In this document: piece by piece, positions 9,514-17,443 of the stretch
How positions within the stretch are numbered: position 1 is the stretch's first letter
Layout: each line of letters starts with the position of its first letter
Assembly: GCF_018449515.1 (NCBI RefSeq)
Contig: NZ_JAAVUQ010000006.1
Span: 248,001 to 312,000, forward strand
DNA from: Caballeronia sp. dw_19
GTDB lineage: Bacteria > Pseudomonadota > Gammaproteobacteria > Burkholderiales > Burkholderiaceae
Length of the DNA: 64,000 nt
Reading direction: 5' to 3'
Program-made: the position numbers and the translations under genes
Notes under the pieces: model-generated
What the model saw: only the letters and a program-made list of their open reading frames with translations
What the model was told of the DNA's origin: nothing
The model's database searches: none

Positions 9514-9885
9514 GTGTGCAATTCCAGAATGATGCGGCTGCTGTTCCGCTCCCCGGCAGGGCGGAGACAGGATGGCGAAGTGCAGCCGCCCGACTCGCCA
9601 TGCGGACCGGGGCAAATTTAGGCGGCGGGCATGACGTGGCCGTGTCGGAATCGCGTTACTTCATGAAGAATAATTTATAAAGCCGACACAAAATATTTAA
9701 CTTAGCTATCCGATGTTATTTAGTTGTTTTTTTGCGCGTTTCATGAGCTTCTCTACATGAACAACTCTTCACGTTTGAGCGTCTTTCCCGATAGGGCTGC
9801 TTCGTTAATCTGCATTCACCGGACAACGATCACACCTCTGCATCGAAGCCCGGTCACTCGTTAAACGGACTTTTAGGAAAGCACC
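9514..9885. other. Intergenic promoter region
   Basis: A 372-base AT-rich gap between the divergent porin and the small exported protein at 9886. The stretch 9665-9760 is notably AT-rich (several TTTA and AAATA tracts) and is the likely promoter zone. No coding feature and no clear operator were seen. Confidence 0.5.
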
Positions 9886-10143
9886 ATGAAGACCATGATG
9901 ATCGCCCTCGCTTTTGCCGGCCTGGCCACCACGGGCTCAGCCTTTGCCCAGAGCACGACGCCGGCTCAAGCCCCTGCTCAAGCACCCGCCCCTGTCATCG
10001 TCGCACAAGCAGGTCAATGGGTACCACCGGATGGACAGACCATTGCGCCTAAAACACGCGCGGAGGTTTATCAGGACCTCGTGAAGTCTGAGCAGGATGG
10101 CCAACTCGATTACCTGAACCGCACGTTGTACTGGCATCACTAG
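9886..10143 (+). CDS. Small exported protein, DUF4148-like
   Basis: An 85-residue protein with a clear signal peptide (cleavage after ...GSAFA). The mature part has an Ala/Pro/Gln-rich linker (TTPAQAPAQAPAPV) followed by KTRAEVYQDLVKSEQDGQLD, which matches the short TRA.V...L...E..G pattern of the DUF4148 family common in Burkholderia. A strong AGGAAAG ribosome site precedes the start. It resembles the product of 13604-13816 closely (TRAQVERSLVHAEKDGQLNY). Probably periplasmic; function unknown. Confidence 0.8.
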   Translation: MKTMMIALAFAGLATTGSAFAQSTTPAQAPAQAPAPVIVAQAGQWVPPDGQTIAPKTRAEVYQDLVKSEQDGQLDYLNRTLYWHH

Positions 10144-10329
10144 GCATGGAGCGTCGATTGCCACTTGCCGTGACGGATGGAATGAGCTTGTGTGTGACGA
10201 CCGTTTCCGGTTCCGCCGCCGCAGCTTCACGCCTTCCGTCACGCACTGCCGGCCCACATCCTGGTTCGCCGCAATGCGAACGTTCAAACCATAGATTCGA
10301 ATGACAGGCGTGTTCGCCAAGGTGATGTC

Positions 10330-10491
10330 ATGAGCCGCTTAAGACGCATACTCGCTTCCTTACGATTGCCGCTTTGCGCGCTGGCGTTGGGCTTTTCATT
10401 GGCGGGTTGCGCGTCGATGCAAGGCGCATCGACCGATCCTAATGCTTGTGTGGGACCGGTGGATTACTGCCAACCCTTCTTCGGTTCCTGA
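10330..10491 (+). CDS. Small lipoprotein, 53 residues
   Basis: A short frame below normal calling size: ATG at 10330, TGA at 10489-10491. The product starts with Arg residues (MSRLRRILASLRLP), then a hydrophobic stretch and a textbook lipobox LAGC at residues 24-27, and a short mature tail with two further Cys (NACVGPVDYCQPF). A good AAGGTGA site lies just upstream. It follows the DUF4148-like gene on the same strand. It is probably a membrane-anchored lipoprotein of unknown role; the Cys pair in a 27-residue tail is unusual. Confidence 0.7.
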   Translation: MSRLRRILASLRLPLCALALGFSLAGCASMQGASTDPNACVGPVDYCQPFFGS

Positions 10492-10555
10492 TCTCGTCTG
10501 ACACTAGCGCAATGAAAGCGTGAAAGCGCGAACTCCCTACACGGGAGCATCGCGC

Positions 10556-11287
10556 TTACGCATTTCCAAGGTTCGATCGAGAAACGGACAAGGCGAGAAC
10601 CGGCGGCGGTTGGGTCGTGATGATCTGATAACCGAAGCGGCTGACGGTTTCAAGACGCGCACCGAAGGTATGCAACTCAAGCTTGCGGCGCAGCCGCGAG
10701 ACAACCAGGTTAACGCTCGACGGATCCACGACGTCCTTGTCGGGCCACGCATACCGAATCAACTGGTCGCGCGCGACGGGGGCATCGGGCTGGCGCAGCA
10801 GCGACTCAACCAACAGGAACTCGCGCTTGGTCAGGGGGAAACGCTTGTCTCCTTCCACCAGCTCCCGCGTAAGTGGATCCAGCCTCAGCGAAAGGTCAAG
10901 CGTGGGGTCGCCCACGCCCTGCACCGACGATCGATGCAACGCCAGCATACGTTCCTGCATTTCGATAAACGAATACGGCTGCACGAAGCACGCGTCCGCA
11001 CCCGCGCGCAGCATGCGCGCTCTCTCTACAGGCGTCGCGCGTCCGAGCACGACCAGGATCGCGGGCGAACCCGGCAAACGCGCGAACTCGGACAACAGCG
11101 TAGCCAGGTTGCAGATGGATTCAGTATCGACGGCTACGATCAGCACCGCGTCAAAGGTGTCTTGCGACGCGAGATGAAGCCCGTCGCGTAGATCGTCGGT
11201 CATTTGCAGGCTGTGCGCGCTTTCGCGTAAAGCCTTATGCAAATAAGCGCCTTCAGTGCAGACGGTGGAAATGAGCAGAACGCGCAT
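10556..11287 (-). CDS. Atypical OmpR-type response regulator lacking receiver active site
   Basis: A 243-residue protein with receiver-like domain (about 1-120) and OmpR-type winged helix (about 130-235, LTKREFLLVESLLRQPDAPV...VVSRLRRKLE). The receiver lacks key residues. The acidic pair near residue 10 is replaced (LLISTVCTEG), the phospho-acceptor position in DAVLIVAVDTES is Val rather than Asp, and the conserved Lys-Pro is Gln-Pro (FVQPYSF). It should therefore act without classical phosphorylation. It is the third gene of a minus-strand set with a normal regulator (12789-13469) and kinase (11352-12767), with a 64-base gap after the kinase. It may integrate another signal into the same regulon. 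Confidence 0.85.
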   Translation of the reverse strand: MRVLLISTVCTEGAYLHKALRESAHSLQMTDDLRDGLHLASQDTFDAVLIVAVDTESICNLATLLSEFARLPGSPAILVVLGRATPVERARMLRAGADACFVQPYSFIEMQERMLALHRSSVQGVGDPTLDLSLRLDPLTRELVEGDKRFPLTKREFLLVESLLRQPDAPVARDQLIRYAWPDKDVVDPSSVNLVVSRLRRKLELHTFGARLETVSRFGYQIITTQPPPVLALSVSRSNLGNA

Positions 11288-11351
11288 AGGGGTGGCTCTT
11301 ACTCGGTTAATCGGTTGATCGGGTAATCAGGGCCGGCAATCAGCACGCGCA

Positions 11352-12767
11352 TCATTCGAGCGCGTGGGGCCAGCATTCAACCGTCATCGTCGTGCCGGGG
11401 GTGGTACCGGTCCCATTGGCGCCCACACGAAGCGCGAAATCGTGCAGCCGCATCACGGCCGACACAATGCTGAGACCGAGTCCCGAGCCTGCCAGATGAC
11501 GCGTCTGATCGGCTCGGTAGAAGCGCTGCAACACCGCTTCCCGCTCGCGCTCCGGGATACCTGGACCATTATCCGAAATGACCAGTAGGGCGCCCTGCGG
11601 ATGATCCGTCAGTTCAATACGCACGGCCCCGTTGTCCGGCGCGAACTTGATCGCGTTGTCGAGCAAGTTACTGAATGCTTCGAATAGCAACGCGCGATCG
11701 CCATGGACAGCGGGAACCTGTTCGACCACAACCGCCCAGCTAATTCCCCGGTCCTCGGCGAGCGGGTTATACAGTTCGCTTAATTCATGAACCAGCGTAG
11801 TGAGATCCACTGAAGAGAATCCGCCACGCCGCTTCAAGGCGCCAATCTCCGAAATGCGGAGCATCGCACCGAAACGGTCGAGCAGCATATCGGCCTCGAC
11901 TCGCGCACGATCGAGCATTTGCGCGACGCCGTCGTCCTGGATCACGTGCATGCGTTCGGCCACGTTGGCGAGCAAGGTGCGGATATGCGCGGCCGGGGTA
12001 CGCAAGTCATGGGCTATTCCGTCGCACGCGCTCTTGACCTCCGTCATCAGCCGTTCGATTTCCTCGAGCATGTGATTCACCAGATGCGCGAGCATGTCCA
12101 ACTCGTCTCGGCCGCCGATCGGCAAACGCCGGTTCAGGTCACCCTCTGCGATCCGCAAGGTTACGTTACGAATATCGCGCACACGCCGCATCTGCCGCAG
12201 GTTGAGCAACAAGCCACTGGCTATGCTCACCAGCAAGCAGAACAGGCCACCGCCAACCAATGCGTTGATCATTGTCTCGCGAACAGCCAGCACGTGCGTG
12301 AGATCGCGGGCCACCACGATCTGTTCGCCGCTGTGCCGACGCACGCCCACGGCTCGAACGACCGGCGACTTCGCCTGGTTGGCGACGATCAGGCTATCGT
12401 TGAGCGTATGACCTTGACGATCGAGCGGCAGGTCCGGCGGCAGCACGCGGATATCGCCGGCGAGATGGGTGCCGTCGGGGGCAAACAGCCCAAAGTAATT
12501 GGTATTCAGGTGTTCGCCTTCCGTGCGCCGATAAATGGTCGCCGGAAGTGCCTGGTCCTCAATGGACCCGAAGTAGAAGATCTGCCAATGCAACACCGAG
12601 TCCGCATCGAACTCCATGCGAGTGGTTGCGGACCAGCCGATAAATCCGATCAGCACCATGACCGACAGCGCGAAGATGACGGCGTAGACCGAAAGCCACC
12701 TGAAGGTCGTGTTATGCCAGCGGCGCCCCATTTCTACGGGATGCGTTCGATTCGTTGAGTCAGCCAA
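11352..12767 (-). CDS. Membrane sensor histidine kinase
   Basis: A 471-residue kinase. TM1 is at about 24-45, a periplasmic domain follows to about 170, TM2 is at about 171-192, then a HAMP linker, HisKA with phosphorylated His in CDGIAHDLRTPAAHIR (about residue 255), and HATPase_c with N box (FEAFSNLLDNAIKFA), G1 (VISDNGPGIPE) and G2 (LAGSGLGLSIV) motifs. The frame opens with TTG at 12767, 21 bases after the regulator stop. An internal ATG at 12731 is the alternative start; neither has a strong ribosome site. It is the cognate kinase of the regulator encoded just upstream. Confidence 0.93.
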   Translation of the reverse strand: MADSTNRTHPVEMGRRWHNTTFRWLSVYAVIFALSVMVLIGFIGWSATTRMEFDADSVLHWQIFYFGSIEDQALPATIYRRTEGEHLNTNYFGLFAPDGTHLAGDIRVLPPDLPLDRQGHTLNDSLIVANQAKSPVVRAVGVRRHSGEQIVVARDLTHVLAVRETMINALVGGGLFCLLVSIASGLLLNLRQMRRVRDIRNVTLRIAEGDLNRRLPIGGRDELDMLAHLVNHMLEEIERLMTEVKSACDGIAHDLRTPAAHIRTLLANVAERMHVIQDDGVAQMLDRARVEADMLLDRFGAMLRISEIGALKRRGGFSSVDLTTLVHELSELYNPLAEDRGISWAVVVEQVPAVHGDRALLFEAFSNLLDNAIKFAPDNGAVRIELTDHPQGALLVISDNGPGIPEREREAVLQRFYRADQTRHLAGSGLGLSIVSAVMRLHDFALRVGANGTGTTPGTTMTVECWPHALE

Positions 12768-12788
12768 GGTGTTCTTATAGGAGAGGGA

Positions 12789-13469
12789 TCACGTCAGGAT
12801 GTAGCCCGAACCGCGCACGGTCTGAATCGTTGCTTTGGCACCGGGGGGATCGATCTTCTTGCGCAAGCGTCCCATGTGAACGTCAATCAGATTGGTGCCG
12901 GGATCGAAGTGATAACCCCACACCGCTTCGAACAGCATGGTGCGAGTGATGGTTTGACCGGCGTGCCGCATCATGAACTCCAGGATCCGATACTCGGTTG
13001 GCAGCAACGACACTTCAATGCCGTCGCGCGTCACCTTGCGCAAAATCAGATCGATGAGGAGCGGTCCTGCATTCAGCGTTGTTTCATTGCGTGTGGGCGT
13101 CTCGCGCCGGCGTCGCAGCAGTACTTCGAGACGTGCTGTGAGTTCGTCTGAATTAAACGGCTTGGTCAGGTAGTCGTCACCGCCTGCGCGCAGGCCGCGA
13201 ATACGCTCATCTACGTCGCCAAGCGCGCTTAGCATCAACACCGGTGCCTGTATGCCAACCGTTCGTAAAGTGGTGAGAATAGTCAGGCCGTCGAGTCCCG
13301 GGAGCATGCGATCGAGCATGATCACGTCATAGTCGCCGCTCATCGCACGGGCAAGACCGTCGGGTCCGTTATCCACCCAGTCCACCTCGAACCCGCATTT
13401 TTCAAGCTCTGCCACGATCTCATTCGCTGCTAGCGGATCGTCCTCTACCGTGAGCACTCGTGTCGTCAT
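12789..13469 (-). CDS. OmpR-family response regulator
   Basis: A 226-residue regulator. The receiver has LTVEDDPLAANEI, phospho-acceptor Asp in IMLDRMLPG and YLTKPF; the C-terminal winged helix ends RTVRGSGYILT. The start at 13469 gives the standard receiver N-terminus (MTTRVLTVEDD); the longer frame to 13586 adds residues with no homology. It is the first gene of the regulator-kinase-atypical regulator set. Its receiver and DNA-binding residues resemble the orphan regulator at 1490-2164, so they are probably paralogues and could share targets such as the nearby RND pump. Confidence 0.94.
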   Translation of the reverse strand: MTTRVLTVEDDPLAANEIVAELEKCGFEVDWVDNGPDGLARAMSGDYDVIMLDRMLPGLDGLTILTTLRTVGIQAPVLMLSALGDVDERIRGLRAGGDDYLTKPFNSDELTARLEVLLRRRRETPTRNETTLNAGPLLIDLILRKVTRDGIEVSLLPTEYRILEFMMRHAGQTITRTMLFEAVWGYHFDPGTNLIDVHMGRLRKKIDPPGAKATIQTVRGSGYILT

Positions 13470-13603
13470 TGTTCCCAATCCAAAGTCGGCACCGGCGAAA
13501 AACCGGGTGCCGTCTGCACTACCAGAGGGTAAATGATGCCACAACCGACTCGATGAGATCGGCGAATGGAATTGACGGACAGGCATCAGAAAGGTGCCTG
13601 ACC

Positions 13604-13816
13604 TTAGTGGCCGCCGCGATAAACCACCGAATCGAGGTAATTAAGCTGACCGTCTTTTTCAGCGTGAACAAGCGAGCGCTCAACCTGCGCGCGGGTGAGC
13701 GTCGAGACCGGCGGCTTCCACGATTGGTCTTGAGCAGGTTTCGCCGGTGACTGGGCAAATGCCGAAGAACACACTGCGCATGAGAGAAGACTGGCTGCGA
13801 AAAAAAATTTTTTCAT
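13604..13816 (-). CDS. Small exported protein, DUF4148-like
   Basis: A 70-residue protein with a signal peptide ending ...SSAFA and mature LTRAQVERSLVHAEKDGQLN, a DUF4148-like motif. A strong CAGGAG ribosome site precedes the ATG. The mature part is a paralogue of the product of 9886-10143. It is upstream of, and on the same strand as, the response regulator at 12789-13469 but 134 bases away. It is probably periplasmic, of unknown function; it might be a target of the neighbouring two-component system. Confidence 0.78.
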   Translation of the reverse strand: MKKFFFAASLLSCAVCSSAFAQSPAKPAQDQSWKPPVSTLTRAQVERSLVHAEKDGQLNYLDSVVYRGGH

Positions 13817-14065
13817 GTCGCTACTCCTGGGAAATCGGGTGAATTAAGCGTCGCTGTCCGCTAATGGCGTTGCGACGATGTTGAGACTACGCGGTGACCC
13901 TTAACGGTCCGTCATCTGCTTCATGAAAAGATATTTACTGAAATTCGCTTAGGGGAAAGCCTCTAAGACAACATTGAAATGTTTGCGAACCATTGCTTGG
14001 TGCGACAGGTCGAATTGCCGGCTTGCTTCGTCCACGGCCGGTTGTCCAGAGGCAACGCTCAGGAC

Positions 14066-14377
14066 TTAGTTCGTGGACGGACTGGCGGGATCGCCTGCGA
14101 CCTGCGCCGGCATGCAGTCGTGACGGAACTCCTGATGCAGCTTGACTTCGGCGGTTTGTAGATCATCCGGATATTCGTTGTCGTCGGAGGTCGGCTGATA
14201 TCCGACCGCTTCCAGTTCGCTTAACTCCTGCATCAGTTGTTTGTGCGTAACGGTGTGCTTGAGTTGCGTGAACGGATAGTCATGACATTCAGCCTGCGTG
14301 AGGCTTGGGGCGGCAAAGGCCGATGCGCTGGTAAGGGCGAGTGAAAACGTAATCAATGCAGCGGAAAGGCGTTTCAT
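14066..14377 (-). CDS. Exported DUF4148 protein
   Basis: A 103-residue protein with a signal peptide (MKRLSAALITFSLALTSASAFA) and THKQLMQELSELEAVGYQPT, a close match to the DUF4148 core (L..EL..LE..GY.P). A GGAGAAC ribosome site precedes the start. Two Cys (in AECHDYPF and RHDCMPAQ) could form a disulphide in the periplasm. It is the third DUF4148-type gene within 5 kb. Function unknown. Confidence 0.85.
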   Translation of the reverse strand: MKRLSAALITFSLALTSASAFAAPSLTQAECHDYPFTQLKHTVTHKQLMQELSELEAVGYQPTSDDNEYPDDLQTAEVKLHQEFRHDCMPAQVAGDPASPSTN

Positions 14378-15110
14378 GGGTGTTCTCCGTAAAGATATCG
14401 GTCTTGAGTAGTCGCCTGCGCCTCGCTGGTTTTGTCTAGCGACGGGTGACGAGATTCAGGATAGCGAACTGATTACGACGGAAAGTCCGCTGTAACATGA
14501 AGAGTAATTTAAGATTTGTTAAGGTCAGCGCAGAGCCTCTATGCAAGGGCCGGCCGAACGTCAGGATCGTCTGCTGCCGGGTGCGCATTGAACGAACCGG
14601 CAAGTGCGTTTGATTCAGAAGCACCGGGCTTTCGATGATGGCGTGGAGTTGACACCCTGCTTGCGTGAAGGCTCGTTTCGCTTACAAACCACATTTCACC
14701 CATCACACTTCCCTGCCTGTTTGGAGAGGCCGTACTTTCACGCCGTCCCTTTTTGGCGATGCGTATACGGACTCTGTGAAGCATTGGGCAAGGTCCCAAT
14801 ACATCAATTCAAATTGTTTGGAAGTTGGCTGTATCGGATTCACGACACGCATCGTTCTCGTTCCTCCCTGCCTGATGCTCCACGCTGTACTCCGTCCCCT
14901 CGCCAGCAAGCCGCAACGCTCTTTTGCCGCGTCTCTTCCGGCGCCTGAAAGTCTGAATTTCAGTTACTCGCCGCAGCTATGAATAACGGCTCATTAACCT
15001 TCGTGGGCGCTTTCATGAAGTCTTAAGTTCGTCATTACGTTCGGGCTGCAAGAACCGACATCAAGCGACACACACGCGTCTGAATCTATAACCATTGGGA
15101 TTGGAAAATC
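14378..15110. other. Long intergenic region upstream of porin
   Basis: About 730 bases with no supported gene. Overlapping short frames occur on both strands between 14540 and 14980, but none has a ribosome site, signal peptide or recognisable motif, and codon choice there lacks the strong third-position GC of the neighbours. The region 14980-15110 must hold the porin promoter. A remnant or small RNA cannot be excluded. Confidence 0.45.
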
Positions 15111-16256
15111 ATGAAGAAAACCTTGCTAGCCGCTGCGATTCCGGCAATTTTTCTGAGCACCGTTGCACATGCGCAAAGCAGCGTCACGCTCTATGGCCTG
15201 ATCGACGAAGGGTTTGACTTTACGAGTAACGGTCAAGGCCATCGCGGCTACGAAATGGTCAGCGGCGACACCGTGGGTAGCCGCTGGGGCCTGAAAGGCA
15301 GTGAGGACCTGGGCAATGGACTGAAGGGAATCTTCCTGTTGGAGAATGGCTTCAACACGAACAACGGGCAACTGGGCCAAGGCGGTCTTGAGTTTGGGCG
15401 TCAAGCTTACGTTGGCTTATCGTCAGATCAGTATGGTATGTTCACGATGGGTCGCCAGTACGATCCCACCATCGACATGTGGAGCGGCTTCACGGCAGCG
15501 GGCAACACCATTGGCGATCTGGCGGCCCATCCGTTCGACAACGACAACTCGGACTGGGATTATCGTATCCAGAACTCGGTCAAGTATGTGTCGCCGACCT
15601 ATAGCGGCTTTACTGGCGAAGCCATGTATGGCTTCAGCAACCAGGCGGGCGGGTTCGCGACGAACCGCATGTACAGTGCCGCGGGTACCTACAAGATGGG
15701 AGGCTTTGCTGCGGCTCTCGCGTACATGAAGACCAATAGTGGCGGAGCCAATGCGTCGGGCGCCGTGTCGAACGATACAACGGTCTTTACGGCTGACTCG
15801 CAACAGAATATTGACGCGGGCGTGTCATACACGTTCTCGAACAAGGCGATGTTGGCGTTCGCGTATTCGCATATAGATGTGTACAACCCGACTGGCAATG
15901 CGTACTTTACGGATCAGCCGGTGGCGGGTACTCAGAACTCGTGGAAGTTCGACAACTTTGAGGTCAATGGCCAGTACTTCTTCAAGCCTGATTTCTGGAT
16001 GGCGGCTGCCTACACTTATACGTTCGCTCACATTTCCGCTACGACCGGGCGCTCGATGCCTAAGTACAATCAGTTCTCGTTGATGCTTGACTATGACCTT
16101 AGCACGCGTACGTCGGTCTACATTCAAGGAGCCTATCAACACGTGAATGGCAACACGGGAACGCAGTTCGACAATGCGGATATTCCGGGTTCATCGGGGA
16201 TTTCTTCAACCGGGAATCAGTTGATGGCCCGGCTCGCGATGACACACAGGTTCTGA
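15111..16256 (+). CDS. Trimeric outer-membrane porin
   Basis: A 381-residue porin. Signal peptide MKKTLLAAAIPAIFLSTVAHA is followed by QSSVTLYGLIDEGFDFTSN, the VGSRWGLKGSEDLGNGLKGI strand, FGRQAYVGL, and a terminal strand ending in Phe (LMARLAMTHRF). It is complete and of normal length. The porin at 8335-9513 has the same architecture but a different mature sequence, so this is an old paralogue rather than a recent duplicate. General diffusion channel of the outer membrane. Confidence 0.95.
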   Translation: MKKTLLAAAIPAIFLSTVAHAQSSVTLYGLIDEGFDFTSNGQGHRGYEMVSGDTVGSRWGLKGSEDLGNGLKGIFLLENGFNTNNGQLGQGGLEFGRQAYVGLSSDQYGMFTMGRQYDPTIDMWSGFTAAGNTIGDLAAHPFDNDNSDWDYRIQNSVKYVSPTYSGFTGEAMYGFSNQAGGFATNRMYSAAGTYKMGGFAAALAYMKTNSGGANASGAVSNDTTVFTADSQQNIDAGVSYTFSNKAMLAFAYSHIDVYNPTGNAYFTDQPVAGTQNSWKFDNFEVNGQYFFKPDFWMAAAYTYTFAHISATTGRSMPKYNQFSLMLDYDLSTRTSVYIQGAYQHVNGNTGTQFDNADIPGSSGISSTGNQLMARLAMTHRF

Positions 16257-16592
16257 TCGTTCGCATAGAAAGGGGGCGGCGCTGGTAACACTTGCGCGTG
16301 CAGCTTGTTGCAAGAGGTCCGCGCAACAGGCTGCACAAAACCATCGCATCGCTAAGCCCCGAAAACCACACGCTTCAAACCAAGACAGATTCAACAGGTT
16401 TTCAGCGATGCTGCGCACCTCCTTGCCACTAATCACAACCTCCGGGACAGGACCGTCCACATCGTAGGCGGACAGGTCACCGAGATAACTATGCAGCATC
16501 GCAAGCCCGCTGAGCGGATCGATCAGCGCCTGCGGTTCATCGAATTTTGCCTGCGCCTCGCCTCGGCGAATCGACCGATTAATCCCACTCAT
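16206..16592 (-). CDS. Hypothetical protein, uncertain
   Basis: A 128-codon frame on the minus strand. The first 75 or so codons have the GC-rich third positions of real genes here and give a soluble, acidic sequence (for example LSGLAMLHSYLGDLSAYDVD and PEVVISGKEVRSIAENLLNL). The last third becomes Cys-rich with poorer codons and overlaps both a hairpin (16299-16336) and the 3' end of the convergent porin. It may be a real small gene whose 3' end has decayed, or the frame may be chance. No family recognised. Confidence 0.35.
   Translation of the reverse strand: MSGINRSIRRGEAQAKFDEPQALIDPLSGLAMLHSYLGDLSAYDVDGPVPEVVISGKEVRSIAENLLNLSWFEACGFRGLAMRWFCAACCADLLQQAARASVTSAAPFLCERSEPVCHREPGHQLIPG
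16299..16336. terminator. Hairpin downstream of porin
   Basis: GTGCAGCTTGTTGC (16299-16312) pairs with GCAACAGGCTGCAC (16323-16336), 13 of 14 positions, with an 11-base loop. It lies 43 bases after the porin stop. On the plus strand it is followed by AAAA, not a T run, so classic Rho-independent termination is not certain; it may stabilise the porin mRNA 3' end. Confidence 0.45.
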
Positions 16593-16735
16593 TCGTCGCC
16601 AGCCGGGACACGCGTCGTCTGGCTAACTTAGCCAAAATTTTCACCCAATCCTTATTGTTTGCTTGAAAACAATAATTTTTTGGCAGAAACTTCATCACAG
16701 TGTAATTTTCCCATCTGCCTCCACAAGGCGACACC

Positions 16736-17347
16736 GTGTCCGAAGACTCCTTGCCGTTGACGAATGCCCCTGTGCACGAGCAAGACGTGGTCATCGGCGG
16801 CCGCTTGCGCGCCATGCGCAAGGCGCAGGACCTACGCCTCAAACACGTGGCAGAGCAAGCCGGCCTGTCCGTCAGCATGCTCAGCCAGATCGAGCGCGGC
16901 ATCAGTTCCCCGTCCATTCGCGTGCTTCGCAACATCTGCCATGCGCTGGGCGTCGATGGCGCCGCGTTGTTCGATGAGAGCAACACGCCCGCTCCGCAAG
17001 ACGGCGCAGGCGCGGACTTTGTCGTGCGGCTCGCGGACCGCAAGCCAGTGAGCGTCGGCGGCGTCACTAAATATCGGGTGACACCCGCGGGCTGCTCGGT
17101 CATGGAAGGGTTCCTCATGGAGATTGGCGCGGGCGCTGTGTCCGACGTGAACTTCGTCTTGCAGACCGGCGACAAGATTGGTTATATCGTGCGCGGCAAG
17201 CTGCGCCTGTTCGTCGACGACCAGGAAATGTTGCTGGAAGCCGGGGACATATATGGGTTTCCGTCAGGCCACCGGTATAGATGGGAGAACGGCTGGGAGT
17301 CGCCCACCACCATTCTCGTCATCAACAGCAATCATTTCTACGTTTAG
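16736..17347 (+). CDS. XRE-family regulator with cupin domain
   Basis: A 203-residue protein. Residues about 18-75 are an HTH_3 domain (LRAMRKAQDLRLKHVAEQAG, LSVSMLSQIERGISSPSIRV), and residues about 120-195 a small cupin (GDKIGYIVRGKLRLFVDDQE, AGDIYGFPSGHRYRWEN). This layout is that of PuuR/SutR-type regulators, which sense a small metabolite through the cupin. GTG start at 16736 with AAGGCGA upstream. It precedes a transporter and a DadA-like oxidase on the same strand, so it probably controls uptake and oxidation of an amino acid or amine. Confidence 0.92.
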   Translation: MSEDSLPLTNAPVHEQDVVIGGRLRAMRKAQDLRLKHVAEQAGLSVSMLSQIERGISSPSIRVLRNICHALGVDGAALFDESNTPAPQDGAGADFVVRLADRKPVSVGGVTKYRVTPAGCSVMEGFLMEIGAGAVSDVNFVLQTGDKIGYIVRGKLRLFVDDQEMLLEAGDIYGFPSGHRYRWENGWESPTTILVINSNHFYV

Positions 17348-17443
17348 GTTTTCGCCCGGGCGCGGCCAGTCTTGTGCGCCTACTTAGCTGTACTGGACAC
17401 ACCGCGCCCTGACCGGCCGGTGCTCACCACACAGGACGCAAAG

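Noticed and set aside
14539..14982. Overlapping short frames upstream of the third porin
   Set aside because: No start signal, signal peptide or family pattern; codon use is unlike the neighbours.
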